Positions 43,800 to 60,638 are shown, counted from the stretch's first letter. The stretch is 64,000 bases of DNA from Syntrophus sp963665935 (GCA_963665935.1 OY762510.1:310001-374000), one strand, 5' to 3'. Translations and numbers: made by a program. Notes: generated from the letters alone by a model not told the origin.

Positions 43800-44753
43800 T
43801 CATCTGTTTTTAGCGCTGTGATGGAAAAGTGGTCTGAACTCGGACACCTGAGCTCCCCAAACAAGGTCCTTTGATATACACAATACCTTTTTGTGGTCCC
43901 GGTCCCATACGACGTACTCCTGATCGGACTTGTTGAGGAGATAGAAACTCGCAGGAACGGCCTCCATGGGTTCGCCTTTCCATTTGAAAGAAACCACGGC
44001 GTATTTGGTCGGACGCACGAGGACACCATAGGCCATGGGGGTAAAAATGGTATAGAGGACAAATACGATGATGAAGGGGGATACCAGCCAAAGCCGGGTT
44101 TTTTGAAACATGGACGCGGTATACCAAGCCGCGATGAGCAGGAGAGCAGCAATCAGTTCCCCCTTGACAAGGTAAAGAAAGTAGGACTGCAACTGGCGGC
44201 TGTCCCCTTGCAGCAGCCAGCCAGCGATTCGGCTTGTGTCAATGTTTTCATGGATTGTCTCGGACGAGTCATAGAGTAGATTTGAAACGCCCAGGACCGC
44301 CGCAAAGTCATTGATGTATCCAAGAACATGGAATACGAGGACAAAAGCGAAGCAGAACAAAAGGAGGGAAGACCAGAGACCGAGTCTGCTCCTGGGGGTC
44401 GCCAGGATATAGGATTTAAACCTTCCACATCTCTCAAGAAAGCTGTGCCATCCGAAAAAATGGCATACGGCAAGAATCAGCAGGATAAGGATGGATGCAA
44501 AGGCGAAGACATAAAAGGCGTAAACCAGACTTGCCAGCAGCTTGCCAACGAGCATGCTGGTAACCGCAACGAAAAACTTGCCCCCTTCCTGCAGATAATG
44601 CTCTTTTGGATATTCAAACAGGCCGAAAAGGCCGAGCATATTCAGTTGCGCCCGAACCACCAGATATCCGCATGAATAGAAAATTGCCACAATCCCCGCT
44701 AGAGAACTGGTCAACCAGCCGACGAAGATGGCGATCCCCTTGAATAGATCCAT
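43800..44753 (-). CDS. Multi-spanning inner-membrane protein of unknown function
   Basis: 317 aa with about five predicted transmembrane segments (around residues 7-30, 60-100 as two helices, 125-150, 195-215 and 225-245) and a C-terminal soluble tail of about 70 residues (YAVVSFKWKGEPMEAV...). A stretch between helices (DFAAVLGVSNLLYDSSETIHENID) is probably periplasmic. I do not recognise the family. It precedes the FecR-like repeat lipoprotein by 12 bp, implying that the two work together at the envelope. Start ATG at 44753. Confidence 0.7.
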   Translation of the reverse strand: MDLFKGIAIFVGWLTSSLAGIVAIFYSCGYLVVRAQLNMLGLFGLFEYPKEHYLQEGGKFFVAVTSMLVGKLLASLVYAFYVFAFASILILLILAVCHFFGWHSFLERCGRFKSYILATPRSRLGLWSSLLLFCFAFVLVFHVLGYINDFAAVLGVSNLLYDSSETIHENIDTSRIAGWLLQGDSRQLQSYFLYLVKGELIAALLLIAAWYTASMFQKTRLWLVSPFIIVFVLYTIFTPMAYGVLVRPTKYAVVSFKWKGEPMEAVPASFYLLNKSDQEYVVWDRDHKKVLCISKDLVWGAQVSEFRPLFHHSAKNR

Positions 44754-45056
44754 GATTCAGGGTCCTCATGATGCTATCTTGTGAGCAAACCCGTTTCAAG
44801 CAACTGCCGAGCTCAACTTGTAAAAGAGTCCAGATGGACAGGTCATTTCCTGAAAATTCAAGACAACGCCTATGCTCTGACTTATCTGGGCCACCTGAAA
44901 ATGAAGCGGCAAGTCCGCCACAACCCGAATAAGAACGAAAATTTTTGTTAGTATCTGATTATTCAAGCAGATTTTGCTTTATTTTCTCTCCACGGAAATA
45001 AAAAGTCAAGAAAAGCAGAGTATTTTTCAGCTCTCTTAATTCCAGGGAAAATAAAG
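44754..45056. other. Gap with a small unproven ORF
   Basis: About 300 bp between the membrane-protein gene and the transpeptidase/VanX gene. The plus strand has an open GTG frame (44781-44951, 56 aa, with GHFLKIQDNAYALTYLGHLKMK) that looks faintly protein-like, but it has no ribosome site and no recognised family. It may be a gene remnant; I do not call it a gene. Confidence 0.3.
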
Positions 45057-46376
45057 TCAACGGCAAAGTTCATCAAAGGAAACGTCAATGATTTCCCCTG
45101 TGACATTGCCGTCATCGTAATGCCACCATTCGCTTTCAAATCTCCTGAATCCTGCCTTCTCCATGACCTCGGCAAGGAGCCGCCGATTTTCTATTACCTG
45201 CTGGGAAAGGTTTTTTTCTCCATGGCCTGCACGCGGCGAAAAGTCGTCAAAGCCCGTCGGCATTTCCAGTTCCGAACCCGAAGAGTCCGTCAGAGTGATG
45301 TCTACTGCGTTTCCTCTGTTATGCCGGGAACCGGTCTTCGGGTCCGCCACGAAGCAATGGTCCGGCACGAGGGACCAGAAGAGCTTCTGGGCTGAGAGTG
45401 GCCGATAGCAATCCCACATCTTAAGGGATAATCCCTTTTTTTTCAGCTCGCTCTGAGCGATGGCCACCTTGGCCGCAGTTTCAGCCCTGAGAAAACACCG
45501 TCCACAGTCATAGATTTTCCTTCCGGTGAAATTGTCGCTTCTGGCGTAGCGCATCTCAACGGCTACATCCGGAACGATGTCCTTTATGTTCACAAGGGGA
45601 ATGGCTTTTTCAGCAGCGCGATCCTCGATAAGACTTGGGGAAGGAAGCTGCCAGATTTTCCAGACTCGGGCATAGACGTCACGGGGAAGTTGCACAAGGA
45701 CGGGATTCTTGCCGGGGCGGATCCACTTCATAATCTTTGTCAAATCTCTTTCAGAAAGGGCCGTGCAGCCACTTGTCGGTTCACCCGACGGGTGTCGGAT
45801 ATGAAGAAAGATGCAGCTTCCTTTTCCCGGTTTGGGAGACGAAGTGTTGTAGCCCACAACCATAAGAAGACGATACATATCCGCAATCTCCCACATCCGC
45901 TCAGAACTTTTCCAATCCCTTCCTTTGCCTCCGGGAAGTTCACTCTCCTGGAGGATCGTGTTATAGTAACGGGATAATGGGTCATCCACACAGTGGGTTC
46001 CTTTTGCGATCTGCTGGAAAGGAAGCGAAACGCCAACCGGCGGCCGAAGCGACATCCCCATTGCCAGTGGGATCGTAAAGATTCCAGCGGGGGCCTTTAA
46101 GTCCCCCTCCGCCTTTACAGGTTCACCGGAGAGATATCCGTCAGAGGCAGAATCCCAGGCAAGGCCGAGGCAGCCGACCACCGCTTCGATCCCTTTCCCC
46201 ATCTTCTGCCATCGCTCTTCCCTTCTCTCGAAAAGAAACAGGGTAGCATGGGAATCGTTCCAGGACTCGGTCACGGAGACGATAACTTGTCCGCATTGTG
46301 AAACCTCACGGGAATAACAGGGAAGAGCCATGACCAGGAAAAGGGCTGCAAACAAAAGCATGAAGAAATACCGCAT
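45057..46376 (-). CDS. L,D-transpeptidase / VanX D-Ala-D-Ala dipeptidase fusion
   Basis: 439 aa exported protein (signal peptide MRYFFMLLFAALFLVMALPCYS). The N-terminal domain (about 25-250) fits YkuD/ErfK-like L,D-transpeptidases: APAGIFTIPLAMG, then FLHIRHPSGEPTSGCTALSER with the catalytic histidine and cysteine. The C-terminal domain (about 260-439) fits the VanX/DdpX D,D-dipeptidase family: VEMRYARSDNFTGRKIY, WDCYRPLSAQKLFW, the zinc motif SRHNRGNAVDITL and the catalytic ESEWWHYDD. One chain therefore carries two peptidoglycan-related activities, crosslink formation or release and D-Ala-D-Ala cleavage. The ATG at 46376 has AAAGGA upstream. It is periplasmic and monocistronic; a peptidoglycan remodelling role is likely, glycopeptide resistance unproven. 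Confidence 0.87.
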   Translation of the reverse strand: MRYFFMLLFAALFLVMALPCYSREVSQCGQVIVSVTESWNDSHATLFLFERREERWQKMGKGIEAVVGCLGLAWDSASDGYLSGEPVKAEGDLKAPAGIFTIPLAMGMSLRPPVGVSLPFQQIAKGTHCVDDPLSRYYNTILQESELPGGKGRDWKSSERMWEIADMYRLLMVVGYNTSSPKPGKGSCIFLHIRHPSGEPTSGCTALSERDLTKIMKWIRPGKNPVLVQLPRDVYARVWKIWQLPSPSLIEDRAAEKAIPLVNIKDIVPDVAVEMRYARSDNFTGRKIYDCGRCFLRAETAAKVAIAQSELKKKGLSLKMWDCYRPLSAQKLFWSLVPDHCFVADPKTGSRHNRGNAVDITLTDSSGSELEMPTGFDDFSPRAGHGEKNLSQQVIENRRLLAEVMEKAGFRRFESEWWHYDDGNVTGEIIDVSFDELCR

Positions 46377-46501
46377 TATTTCAATCCTTTGATATTTTGT
46401 CATATTGATTACAACAGGGAAATCTGTCCAACAGACAGGCAGCGGCTTGCAGATTGATCGAAATACTGTTTGTGAAGCAACCAATTTCAATTTGGTCGCA
46501 A

Positions 46502-46539
46502 ATAAAAAAAGGGATTAACCTTAGTTGATTAATCCTTTG
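46502..46539 (-). terminator. Terminator downstream of tRNA-Arg
   Basis: Stem GGATTAA/TTAATCC (minus strand) with a loop around CAACTAAGG, followed by CTTTTTTT. Lies directly after the tRNA 3' end. Confidence 0.75.
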
Positions 46540-46546
46540 ATTTAAT

Positions 46547-46623
46547 TGGTGCCCCTGCCGCGATTCGAACGCGGGGCACACGGATTAGGAATCCGTTGCT
46601 CTATCCTGCTGAGCTACAGGGGC
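46547..46623 (-). tRNA. tRNA-Arg (anticodon CCT)
   Basis: Minus strand: acceptor GCCCCTG paired with CAGGGGC, D-arm GCTC/GAGC, anticodon stem ACGGA/TCCGT around loop TTCCTAA (anticodon CCT, reading AGG), T-arm with GTTCGAATC, discriminator A and an encoded CCA. 77 nt including CCA. Confidence 0.95.
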
Positions 46624-46775
46624 TTGAATAATAAATTGAAGAGTTTCGCTGTGTAACACTCTTTTAAGCAGGTGTCAATAAACATTCCAAAAGTTGATTA
46701 TAATAGCGACCCAAATTCAGACGAAAGGAAACTCTGACAGTGACAAACAATACCAGAAGGTGTACCCGAACATAC

Positions 46776-48146
46776 TTAAATAGTGCTATTCTTTACTACC
46801 CGGCCATAGTCATCCTCCGACCTCTCGACATCATCCTCTCCAAAATAATCCCCTGTTTGGACTTCGATAAAACACAATTCTTCCAACTCCGGATTTTCGA
46901 TTCGATGCCATGTTTGTATAGGAATATCGACAGCTTGACCGGCTATCAGTTCAGTGTCATTTCCCGCTTTCGTCACCACCGCCCTTCCGGTAATTAGATA
47001 CCAATGCTCAGCACGACGTTGATGCCGCTGATAACTCAACCGCTGCCCGGGATAGACGGTTATTCGCTTAATTTTGTGATTCGGAGCTTCCGAAAGAATT
47101 TCATAATAACCCCAAGGCCTATGATTCTCGCCCTTGGTCTGTTCGATAACCTTTTCATAAACCCTGATGTAAGCCTTTACCATACGGTTTGCACTGAATC
47201 GTTCTTCAACCCATTTTCGGCATTGGAAACGATCAAGCTGTCCCACTTTAGCAACCGCCCCGGCCATTTCATCAGTATTTTCAACAAGAATACCCGTAAC
47301 ACCATTTTCAACAATTTCTTGCATATCTCCCCCGTTCAGGGCAATCACCGGTGTTCCACAGGCCATGGCATGCACCAGAGTAAACTTTAAGGAGTCTTCG
47401 CTGCTGACTGGTTGAAGTAAGGCATATGCGCCACTTAAGAGCTCATCTCGCTTTTCCGGATCCACACTACTCATATAAATGACGCCGTCTCCATTTATAT
47501 GGGGACCAATGTGCCTGTCAAAGTATCCCTTGTCATCAAAGCCGCCGACAAGGATTAGCGGCATTCCCGTTTCCCGCGCAATTTCGATGCATTTCTTGGC
47601 ACCTTTGTCCTTGGCGATGTTGCCTATGAAGAGCAAGTATTTTCCTTTTTCCGCTTGAAATGTACATCGGCGCAAGTCAACGCCCTGAGGTATCGTTGCA
47701 ACATATTCGAGTTCCGGGTTTTTCTCTGCCTCACTGACAGCTACATAAAAGGAATTTTTGTTGGAATGTTTATACCCCGGTAGGACCTTTGGAGACCATA
47801 ATCCTTGAACAGTTGTGAGAACAGGTATGTTGACCACGCTCATGCGTGTTAGAGGCAGGCAATCTAAATAGTTGTGAATTATATCGAAATGATCTTCCTG
47901 CTCAAAAGCCTTGGACCAGGGAATCCATTCTTGAACCTCTGGTAAATTTGAAGAGTTTCCATAATAAATACCAGCATCCATCTCACCCCAGGAACGGGAC
48001 GCATTCAGATCGCCTGCAGCAAACAGAACAACATCGATGCCGCAACTCACGAGGCCTTCTGTAAGCGGAGAAACGATATTTTCCCATAGGCTTGAATTGC
48101 CAGAGTGCCTGCACCAATTAAATGGCACAATCAAAGCGACTTTCAT
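46776..48146 (-). CDS. Glycosyltransferase (GT4-like) fused to a mannose-6-phosphate-isomerase-type cupin
   Basis: 456 aa. Residues 1-345 form a GT-B glycosyltransferase of family-4 type: MKVALIVPFNW at the start, DIIHNYLDCLP, ATIPQGVDLRRC, YLLFIGNIAKDKGAKKCIEIA and the donor-binding EDSLKFTLVHAMACGTPVIAL with NGVTGILVE. Residues about 350-456 form a cupin like the C-terminal domain of type II phosphomannose isomerases: RPWGYYEIL, IKRITVYPGQRLSYQRHQRRAEHWYLITG (metal histidines), IPIQTWHRIENP and FIEVQTGDYFGEDDVER. Such a fusion could couple sugar isomerisation or sensing to transfer, for example of mannose. It stands alone between two tRNAs. Both halves are intact and in one frame. Confidence 0.85.
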   Translation of the reverse strand: MKVALIVPFNWCRHSGNSSLWENIVSPLTEGLVSCGIDVVLFAAGDLNASRSWGEMDAGIYYGNSSNLPEVQEWIPWSKAFEQEDHFDIIHNYLDCLPLTRMSVVNIPVLTTVQGLWSPKVLPGYKHSNKNSFYVAVSEAEKNPELEYVATIPQGVDLRRCTFQAEKGKYLLFIGNIAKDKGAKKCIEIARETGMPLILVGGFDDKGYFDRHIGPHINGDGVIYMSSVDPEKRDELLSGAYALLQPVSSEDSLKFTLVHAMACGTPVIALNGGDMQEIVENGVTGILVENTDEMAGAVAKVGQLDRFQCRKWVEERFSANRMVKAYIRVYEKVIEQTKGENHRPWGYYEILSEAPNHKIKRITVYPGQRLSYQRHQRRAEHWYLITGRAVVTKAGNDTELIAGQAVDIPIQTWHRIENPELEELCFIEVQTGDYFGEDDVERSEDDYGRVVKNSTI

Positions 48147-48511
48147 GACATTATCTGATTACGCTCATGCTGACGGTATTATTTAATAATTTATCCATCA
48201 TTCCGATTTGCATGGTACGATAAAAGCAACGAATATACCCTACGTGCCGAACATCGTCTGTCTTTTCCATCCTAACGGCAGGTGTATTTCCGGTTTGACT
48301 GCGTACATTGTGAAAATGATACTTCAGAGTAAGATCCGCTGAAAGCATTATTTTTATCTTTCAAGTCTTCTTCATATTTGTAAAAATAATAGTTTCGTAG
48401 AACATCTGGGCCTATTCTATGCAGCATTCGAATCTTGTGACCATGCAGCATCAGGAGAGATTTAACGGTAATAACGACATTATATTCTTGATCGCGGGAG
48501 ACTGATTAATT
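48147..48511. other. A+T-rich gap without a supported gene
   Basis: About 365 bp upstream of the glycosyltransferase gene and of the small lipoprotein. It should contain divergent promoters. A 65-codon minus-strand frame here has no ribosome site or family resemblance. Confidence 0.5.
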
Positions 48512-48847
48512 GTGAAAAGAGTTTTTACACTAATTCTGATATTTGGACTTTTGGGAGGTTGCGCAACACAGCAGTCGTACGAGATACCACCTTACAAAAC
48601 GAGAGGAGACTTCTTATTAGACAAGGAGGTATGCGAAAATTTCAGTGAATACCAAGGGGGTTATTTCGATTCCGGTCCACTCATCGTTCTTTTTCCCATC
48701 GTAAAGATGGTTGATTTCATCGAAGGCAATCATCAGAAAGAGTTTCAAAAATGTATGACTGAAAGAGGCTATCATTGTACCATAGGATGTTTTGATACAA
48801 ATAATTTGGATATTAAAACATCACAGGCTGTACAGACTGAAAAGTAA
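48512..48847 (+). CDS. Small lipoprotein of unknown function
   Basis: 111 aa. The signal peptide RVFTLILIFGLLGGCA ends in a lipobox (LGGC, cysteine near residue 17). The mature part has paired cysteines (EVCENF, KCMTERGYHC, GCFD) and a hydrophobic LIVLFPIVKMVDFIEG segment. The YKTRGDFLLDKEVCENF and QKEFQKCMTERGY pattern recalls short outer-membrane lipoproteins whose C-termini read F--CM--RGY. The start is GTG at 48512; the ribosome site is weak. No operon partners. Confidence 0.65.
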   Translation: MKRVFTLILIFGLLGGCATQQSYEIPPYKTRGDFLLDKEVCENFSEYQGGYFDSGPLIVLFPIVKMVDFIEGNHQKEFQKCMTERGYHCTIGCFDTNNLDIKTSQAVQTEK

Positions 48848-48957
48848 AAACTTGCAGAGCGGCTCAACAAAAACCCTGTTTCAGGAAGGACGAATATTTT
48901 TCTGTTTTATTGCTTTTCGGGACAACAAATTACAAAATAATGACAGGAGCAAATATT

Positions 48958-48992
48958 TAAAAAGGGGTTAAGCATTTTGCCTAACCCCTTGA
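48958..48992 (-). terminator. Terminator downstream of initiator tRNA
   Basis: On the minus strand, AAGGGGTTAGGC pairs with GCTTAACCCCTT around a short A-rich loop and is followed by T residues. It lies immediately after the tRNA 3' end. Confidence 0.75.
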
Positions 48993-48998
48993 TTTTAT

Positions 48999-49075
<77 letters not shown>

Positions 49076-49478
49076 TCACTAAAAATATATCTATAAATCT
49101 TGGTTTTACCAAATTAACAGTTATCTACGTTTTGCATTGTAAGTTATCAATATTATTTATGCTTTATGGAATGACCAATCGTAACCAACAACACAAATTG
49201 TAACTTTTTCTTACTAATCATCCCCGCTGCAAACTTACAGAGGCTCCGATCTCGGAAAATGATGTTTCCCCTTTCCCCCAAAGGAACCACAATACTTATG
49301 ACGCTCTTCTATCCCACATATCTCTTTGTTGTCAAGAAAAACTTCAATTTATATGAGCTATCAATAAAATATATAGGTATTTTTCCATGCTACACTGTCC
49401 TTATCATCTTAATATCTACATCAGGTTCATCTCTTAAGCCTCTAAGGCTATGACTACTAACACGCAAAAGCAACTTTA
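49076..49478. other. A+T-rich gap between initiator tRNA and ruvA
   Basis: About 400 bp with no supported gene. A 64-codon plus-strand frame (49259-49453) is hydrophobic by composition but lacks a ribosome site and family resemblance. The tRNA promoter probably lies near its left edge. Confidence 0.5.
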
Positions 49479-50093
49479 CTATATGGCCAATCTTTTTAAA
49501 GCTTCTTTCAAGATTACATCCAGTGGTTTGTTTTCGCTATGCTCTGACATGACTTTTTCGATCGCATCCTTTGCCGCTTGGTTTTTATACCCTAAATTGA
49601 TTAATGCTGAGACGGCATCTTCCTCAATCAGACCCTTATCAATCAGTTCCCGTCTATTTTCAATATCGCTCTCCTGCTCTTTTGGTTTCCCTTCTGATAT
49701 TTTGTCCCTTAGTTCCAAAATTACTCTCTCAGCCATTTTTTTCCCAAGCCCGGGAACTTTTAAAAGACGTTTTAAATCATTATTCGCGATTGCATTAATT
49801 AATTCATCCGAATTAATTCCTGATAAAACATTTACAGCCAGACGCGGACCAATACCCGCAATTGAAATCATCAACTTGAATAGATGTTTTTCTTTTTTAG
49901 TATAAAAACCTACGAGCATGATCGCATCCTGTCTGAAACAGGTATAAATTAATAAGCCTACATCAGCTCCCACTTCGGGAAGTTCATAATACGTTGACAG
50001 TGGAATCATTATCTCATATCCAATTCCGTGATTATCAATTATAACCACGGAAACCGCTTTATATATCAGTTTCCCTTGAATCTTGGCGATCAT
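49479..50093 (-). CDS. ruvA: Holliday junction DNA-binding protein RuvA
   Basis: 204 aa. RuvA tetramers bind Holliday junctions and load RuvB. The OB-fold N-terminus is MIAKIQGKLIYKAVSVVIIDNHGIGYEI. Two helix-hairpin-helix motifs follow (FKLMISIAGIGPRLAVNVLSG and LKRLLKVPGLGKKMAERVILELRDK), then the flexible linker and domain III (EEDAVSALINLGYKNQAAKDAIEKV) that contacts RuvB. It starts 3 bp after ruvC. It is visibly more A+T-rich than ruvB at 3.1 kb. Confidence 0.96.
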   Translation of the reverse strand: MIAKIQGKLIYKAVSVVIIDNHGIGYEIMIPLSTYYELPEVGADVGLLIYTCFRQDAIMLVGFYTKKEKHLFKLMISIAGIGPRLAVNVLSGINSDELINAIANNDLKRLLKVPGLGKKMAERVILELRDKISEGKPKEQESDIENRRELIDKGLIEEDAVSALINLGYKNQAAKDAIEKVMSEHSENKPLDVILKEALKRLAI

Positions 50094-50096
50094 TCT

Positions 50097-50576
50097 TTAT
50101 ATGGAGACTTTCTTTTGATGATTGATATGGCATATTGCTACGGCAATCGCATCTGAAGCATCTTCAGGGGGAAGCTCTGAAAATTTCATCATTACCTGGA
50201 TCATCTTTTGTACTTGTATCTTTTCAGCACGTCCGTATCCAACGACTGCCTTTTTTACTTCAAGTGGGGTGTATTCAAAGACAGGCAAATGATGTTTGGA
50301 TCCTGCCAGAATAGCAACGCCCCTCACATGTCCTTGCTTAATAAGACTTTTAATATTTTTCCCGTAAAATATATCTTCAATTGCTACCGCGTCAGGTCTC
50401 TCTCCTTCTATGATTGAAAACAATTCATTGTATACCTTTTCCAATGAGGCAGTAAATAACAATCCTCTTTTCAGTTTAATTTCTCCATGCGTAACATCAA
50501 TATATCGCTCTTGGTTTTTTTCCACAATTCCATAGCCCGTAACGATGCTGCCTGGATCAATGCCCAAAACTCTCAA
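50097..50576 (-). CDS. ruvC: Crossover junction endodeoxyribonuclease RuvC
   Basis: 159 aa. RuvC resolves Holliday junctions by symmetrical cleavage. The RNase-H-like fold shows its four acidic catalytic residues: D in MRVLGIDPGS, E in AIEDIFYGKN (family pattern VAIEEVF), and the pair in PPEDASDAIAVAICH. KNIKSLIKQGHVRGVAI and EYTPLEVKKAVVGYGRAEKIQVQKM are typical. It lies between yebC (8 bp) and ruvA (3 bp) in one operon. Confidence 0.96.
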   Translation of the reverse strand: MRVLGIDPGSIVTGYGIVEKNQERYIDVTHGEIKLKRGLLFTASLEKVYNELFSIIEGERPDAVAIEDIFYGKNIKSLIKQGHVRGVAILAGSKHHLPVFEYTPLEVKKAVVGYGRAEKIQVQKMIQVMMKFSELPPEDASDAIAVAICHINHQKKVSI

Positions 50577-50584
50577 TTTCTATC

Positions 50585-51337
50585 CTATGAATTGAATTTT
50601 TCTACAATTTCATCATCAATGTCAAAATTTGCATAAACATTCTGGACATCGTCATTATCTTCCAATTTATCTATCATTTTGAGCATCTGTTCAGCTTTTC
50701 CCTCTTCTAGTTTTATTGTATTCTGGGGCACCATACCGACGGATGCCTGGACATATTTCAGTCCTTTTCCATCCAGTGCATCTCTGACACTTTCATACAT
50801 TGCTGGGTCTGTTATGACTTCAATTTCGTTTTCATCCTCACGGATATCTTCTGCCCCGACTTCCAAGGCGAACTCCATCAACTCATCTTCATCTATCGTT
50901 TTTCTTTCAAAAACGATGCTTCCTTTCTTATCAAACAGCCATGACACACACCCATTTTCACCAAGATTACCCCCATGCTTCGAGAAAATGTGTCTTATCT
51001 CAGCAACCGTCCTGTTTTTATTGTCTGTCATGACCTCAACAAGAACCGCAACTCCACCCGGGCCATATCCTTCATAAGTGATTTCTTCGTAAGCTTCTCC
51101 TCCTCCGATCTCCCCTGTTCCTTTTTTAATCGCTTTTTCTATATTATCCTTCGGCATATTTTCATTCTTAGCTGCAAGGACAGCCTGTCTCAGTCTTGAA
51201 TTTCCCTCAATGTCTCCGCCTCCCAATCTCGCAGCTAGAGTAATCTCCTTAATAATTTTTGTGAAGATCTTTCCCCTCTTTGAATCGAGAGCACCCTTTT
51301 TTCTTTTGATGGTACTCCATTTTGAATGACCTGACAT
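50585..51337 (-). CDS. yebC: YebC/TACO1 family protein
   Basis: 250 aa, canonical length. MSGHSKWSTIKRKKGALDSKRGKIFTKI, the LRQAVLAAKNENMPKDNIEKAIKKGTG block and YEGYGPGGVAVLVEVMTDNKNRT are diagnostic. YebC proteins have been described as transcriptional regulators and, more recently, as factors that help ribosomes at difficult sequences. The yebC-ruvC-ruvA order is widespread; ruvB, the usual next gene, is missing here and lies at 3.1-4.1 kb. Confidence 0.95.
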   Translation of the reverse strand: MSGHSKWSTIKRKKGALDSKRGKIFTKIIKEITLAARLGGGDIEGNSRLRQAVLAAKNENMPKDNIEKAIKKGTGEIGGGEAYEEITYEGYGPGGVAVLVEVMTDNKNRTVAEIRHIFSKHGGNLGENGCVSWLFDKKGSIVFERKTIDEDELMEFALEVGAEDIREDENEIEVITDPAMYESVRDALDGKGLKYVQASVGMVPQNTIKLEEGKAEQMLKMIDKLEDNDDVQNVYANFDIDDEIVEKFNS

Positions 51338-51482
51338 TCACGCATCTCCTTTTCATATTTTCGTTTCATTATTTATAATTTAATATTGCTTATTTTTTGT
51401 GTTCAACTCTTCTGTCTGTTAACTTCTCTAGCTGCATAAACTATTTCTTTTTACAAAATATATAAAGTATTTTCCATAAAAA

Positions 51483-51513
51483 AACCCCTCTGCCTTATTC
51501 AGACGGAGGGGTT
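51483..51513 (-). terminator. Terminator of rRNA operon copy 1
   Basis: On the minus strand AACCCCTCCGTCT pairs with AGGCAGAGGGGTT (two G-U pairs) around a 5-nt loop and is followed by TTTTTTT. It lies just after the 5S gene. The tandem copy lacks the distal half of this stem. Confidence 0.85.
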
Positions 51514-51524
51514 GGAATAATAAT

Positions 51525-51641
<117 letters not shown>

Positions 51642-51699
51642 TATATGAACGATTATAGTTTCAACTACATATCCGAAATGCGTATATTAAATAATATAT

Positions 51700-54713
<3,014 letters not shown>

Positions 54714-54839
54714 ATAAAATATTATTTTTTAATAACGCAGTTTCGATATGTAATTGTCAAAGATCAATATTGATTTCCATCTCTATGGAACCAATTGCTG
54801 ATCCCTCAAGTTCTTGAGCAATCAACAATTGTCTCCATA

Positions 54840-54915
54840 TGGTGGAGGTGAACGGGTTCGAACCGATGACCTCCTGCGTGCAAGGCAGGCGCTCTCCCAA
54901 CTGAGCTACACCCCC
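54840..54915 (-). tRNA. tRNA-Ala (anticodon TGC), rRNA operon copy 1
   Basis: Minus strand GGGGGTGTAGCTCAGTTGGG, anticodon loop CTTGCAC (TGC), T-arm GGTTCGAACC, encoded CCA; 76 nt. Located in the 16S-23S spacer. Confidence 0.97.
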
Positions 54916-54952
54916 AGGGGTAACCCGCTTTACAGCTCTCCACGCCTGTCTT

Positions 54953-55029
<77 letters not shown>

Positions 55030-55149
55030 TTCTCTGGATATACCCATATTGATTGAAGCTTAATCTATAGTGGGGATAATGATTTGCAGGTCATTGACCA
55101 TAGGATGTAAGTCCGAATGACGATATCATCGCACTTAACTTACTCCTTA

Positions 55150-56715
<1,566 letters not shown>

Positions 56716-56825
56716 GATATCCTTTTCAGGGAATCTTATTCCCCTCGTTTACTTCTTAAAACGGGCCCACAAATCTATTATCCCACTATATAATTTCCAA
56801 AGAACTGGTTAGAAGCAAGGGTCGA

Positions 56826-56854
56826 CTTATAATCTATTCCCCTGATCCTGTCAA
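56826..56854 (-). promoter_or_regulatory. Promoter of rRNA operon copy 1
   Basis: On the minus strand TTGACA (56849-56854), 17-bp spacer, TATAAG (56826-56831). The leader that follows has a boxA-like GTTCTTTGGAAA (56794-56805), expected for rRNA antitermination. Confidence 0.7.
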
Positions 56855-57013
56855 GCTATTTAATCCCTTTTTTGAAAAGACCAAACCCAAGATTAAATAC
56901 TTGTTACACCCCGATATAAAACAACTTTTTCAGTACGCTCTTGAAATGTTCAGAATAAACAGGAACTCAAAAAGCAACACTGTTGATTCAGACGGAGGGG
57001 TTGGAATAATAAT

Positions 57014-57130
<117 letters not shown>

Positions 57131-57188
57131 TATATGAACGATTATAGTTTCAACTACATATCCGAAATGCGTATATTAAATAATATAT

Positions 57189-60202
<3,014 letters not shown>

Positions 60203-60328
60203 ATAAAATATTATTTTTTAATAACGCAGTTTCGATATGTAATTGTCAAAGATCAATATTGATTTCCATCTCTATGGAACCAATTGCTGATCCCTCAAGT
60301 TCTTGAGCAATCAACAATTGTCTCCATA

Positions 60329-60404
60329 TGGTGGAGGTGAACGGGTTCGAACCGATGACCTCCTGCGTGCAAGGCAGGCGCTCTCCCAACTGAGCTACAC
60401 CCCC
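60329..60404 (-). tRNA. tRNA-Ala (anticodon TGC), rRNA operon copy 2
   Basis: Same sequence as the copy-1 gene: anticodon TGC, encoded CCA. Confidence 0.97.
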
Positions 60405-60441
60405 AGGGGTAACCCGCTTTACAGCTCTCCACGCCTGTCTT

Positions 60442-60518
<77 letters not shown>

Positions 60519-60638
60519 TTCTCTGGATATACCCATATTGATTGAAGCTTAATCTATAGTGGGGATAATGATTTGCAGGTCATTGACCATAGGATGTAAG
60601 TCCGAATGACGATATCATCGCACTTAACTTACTCCTTA

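Noticed and set aside
44781..44951. Possible 56-codon gene
   Set aside because: GTG start without a ribosome site, no family resemblance; kept only as a note on the gap.
45057..46376. Vancomycin-resistance operon
   Set aside because: Only a VanX-like domain is present, fused to a transpeptidase; no VanH/VanA ligase or regulator is near.
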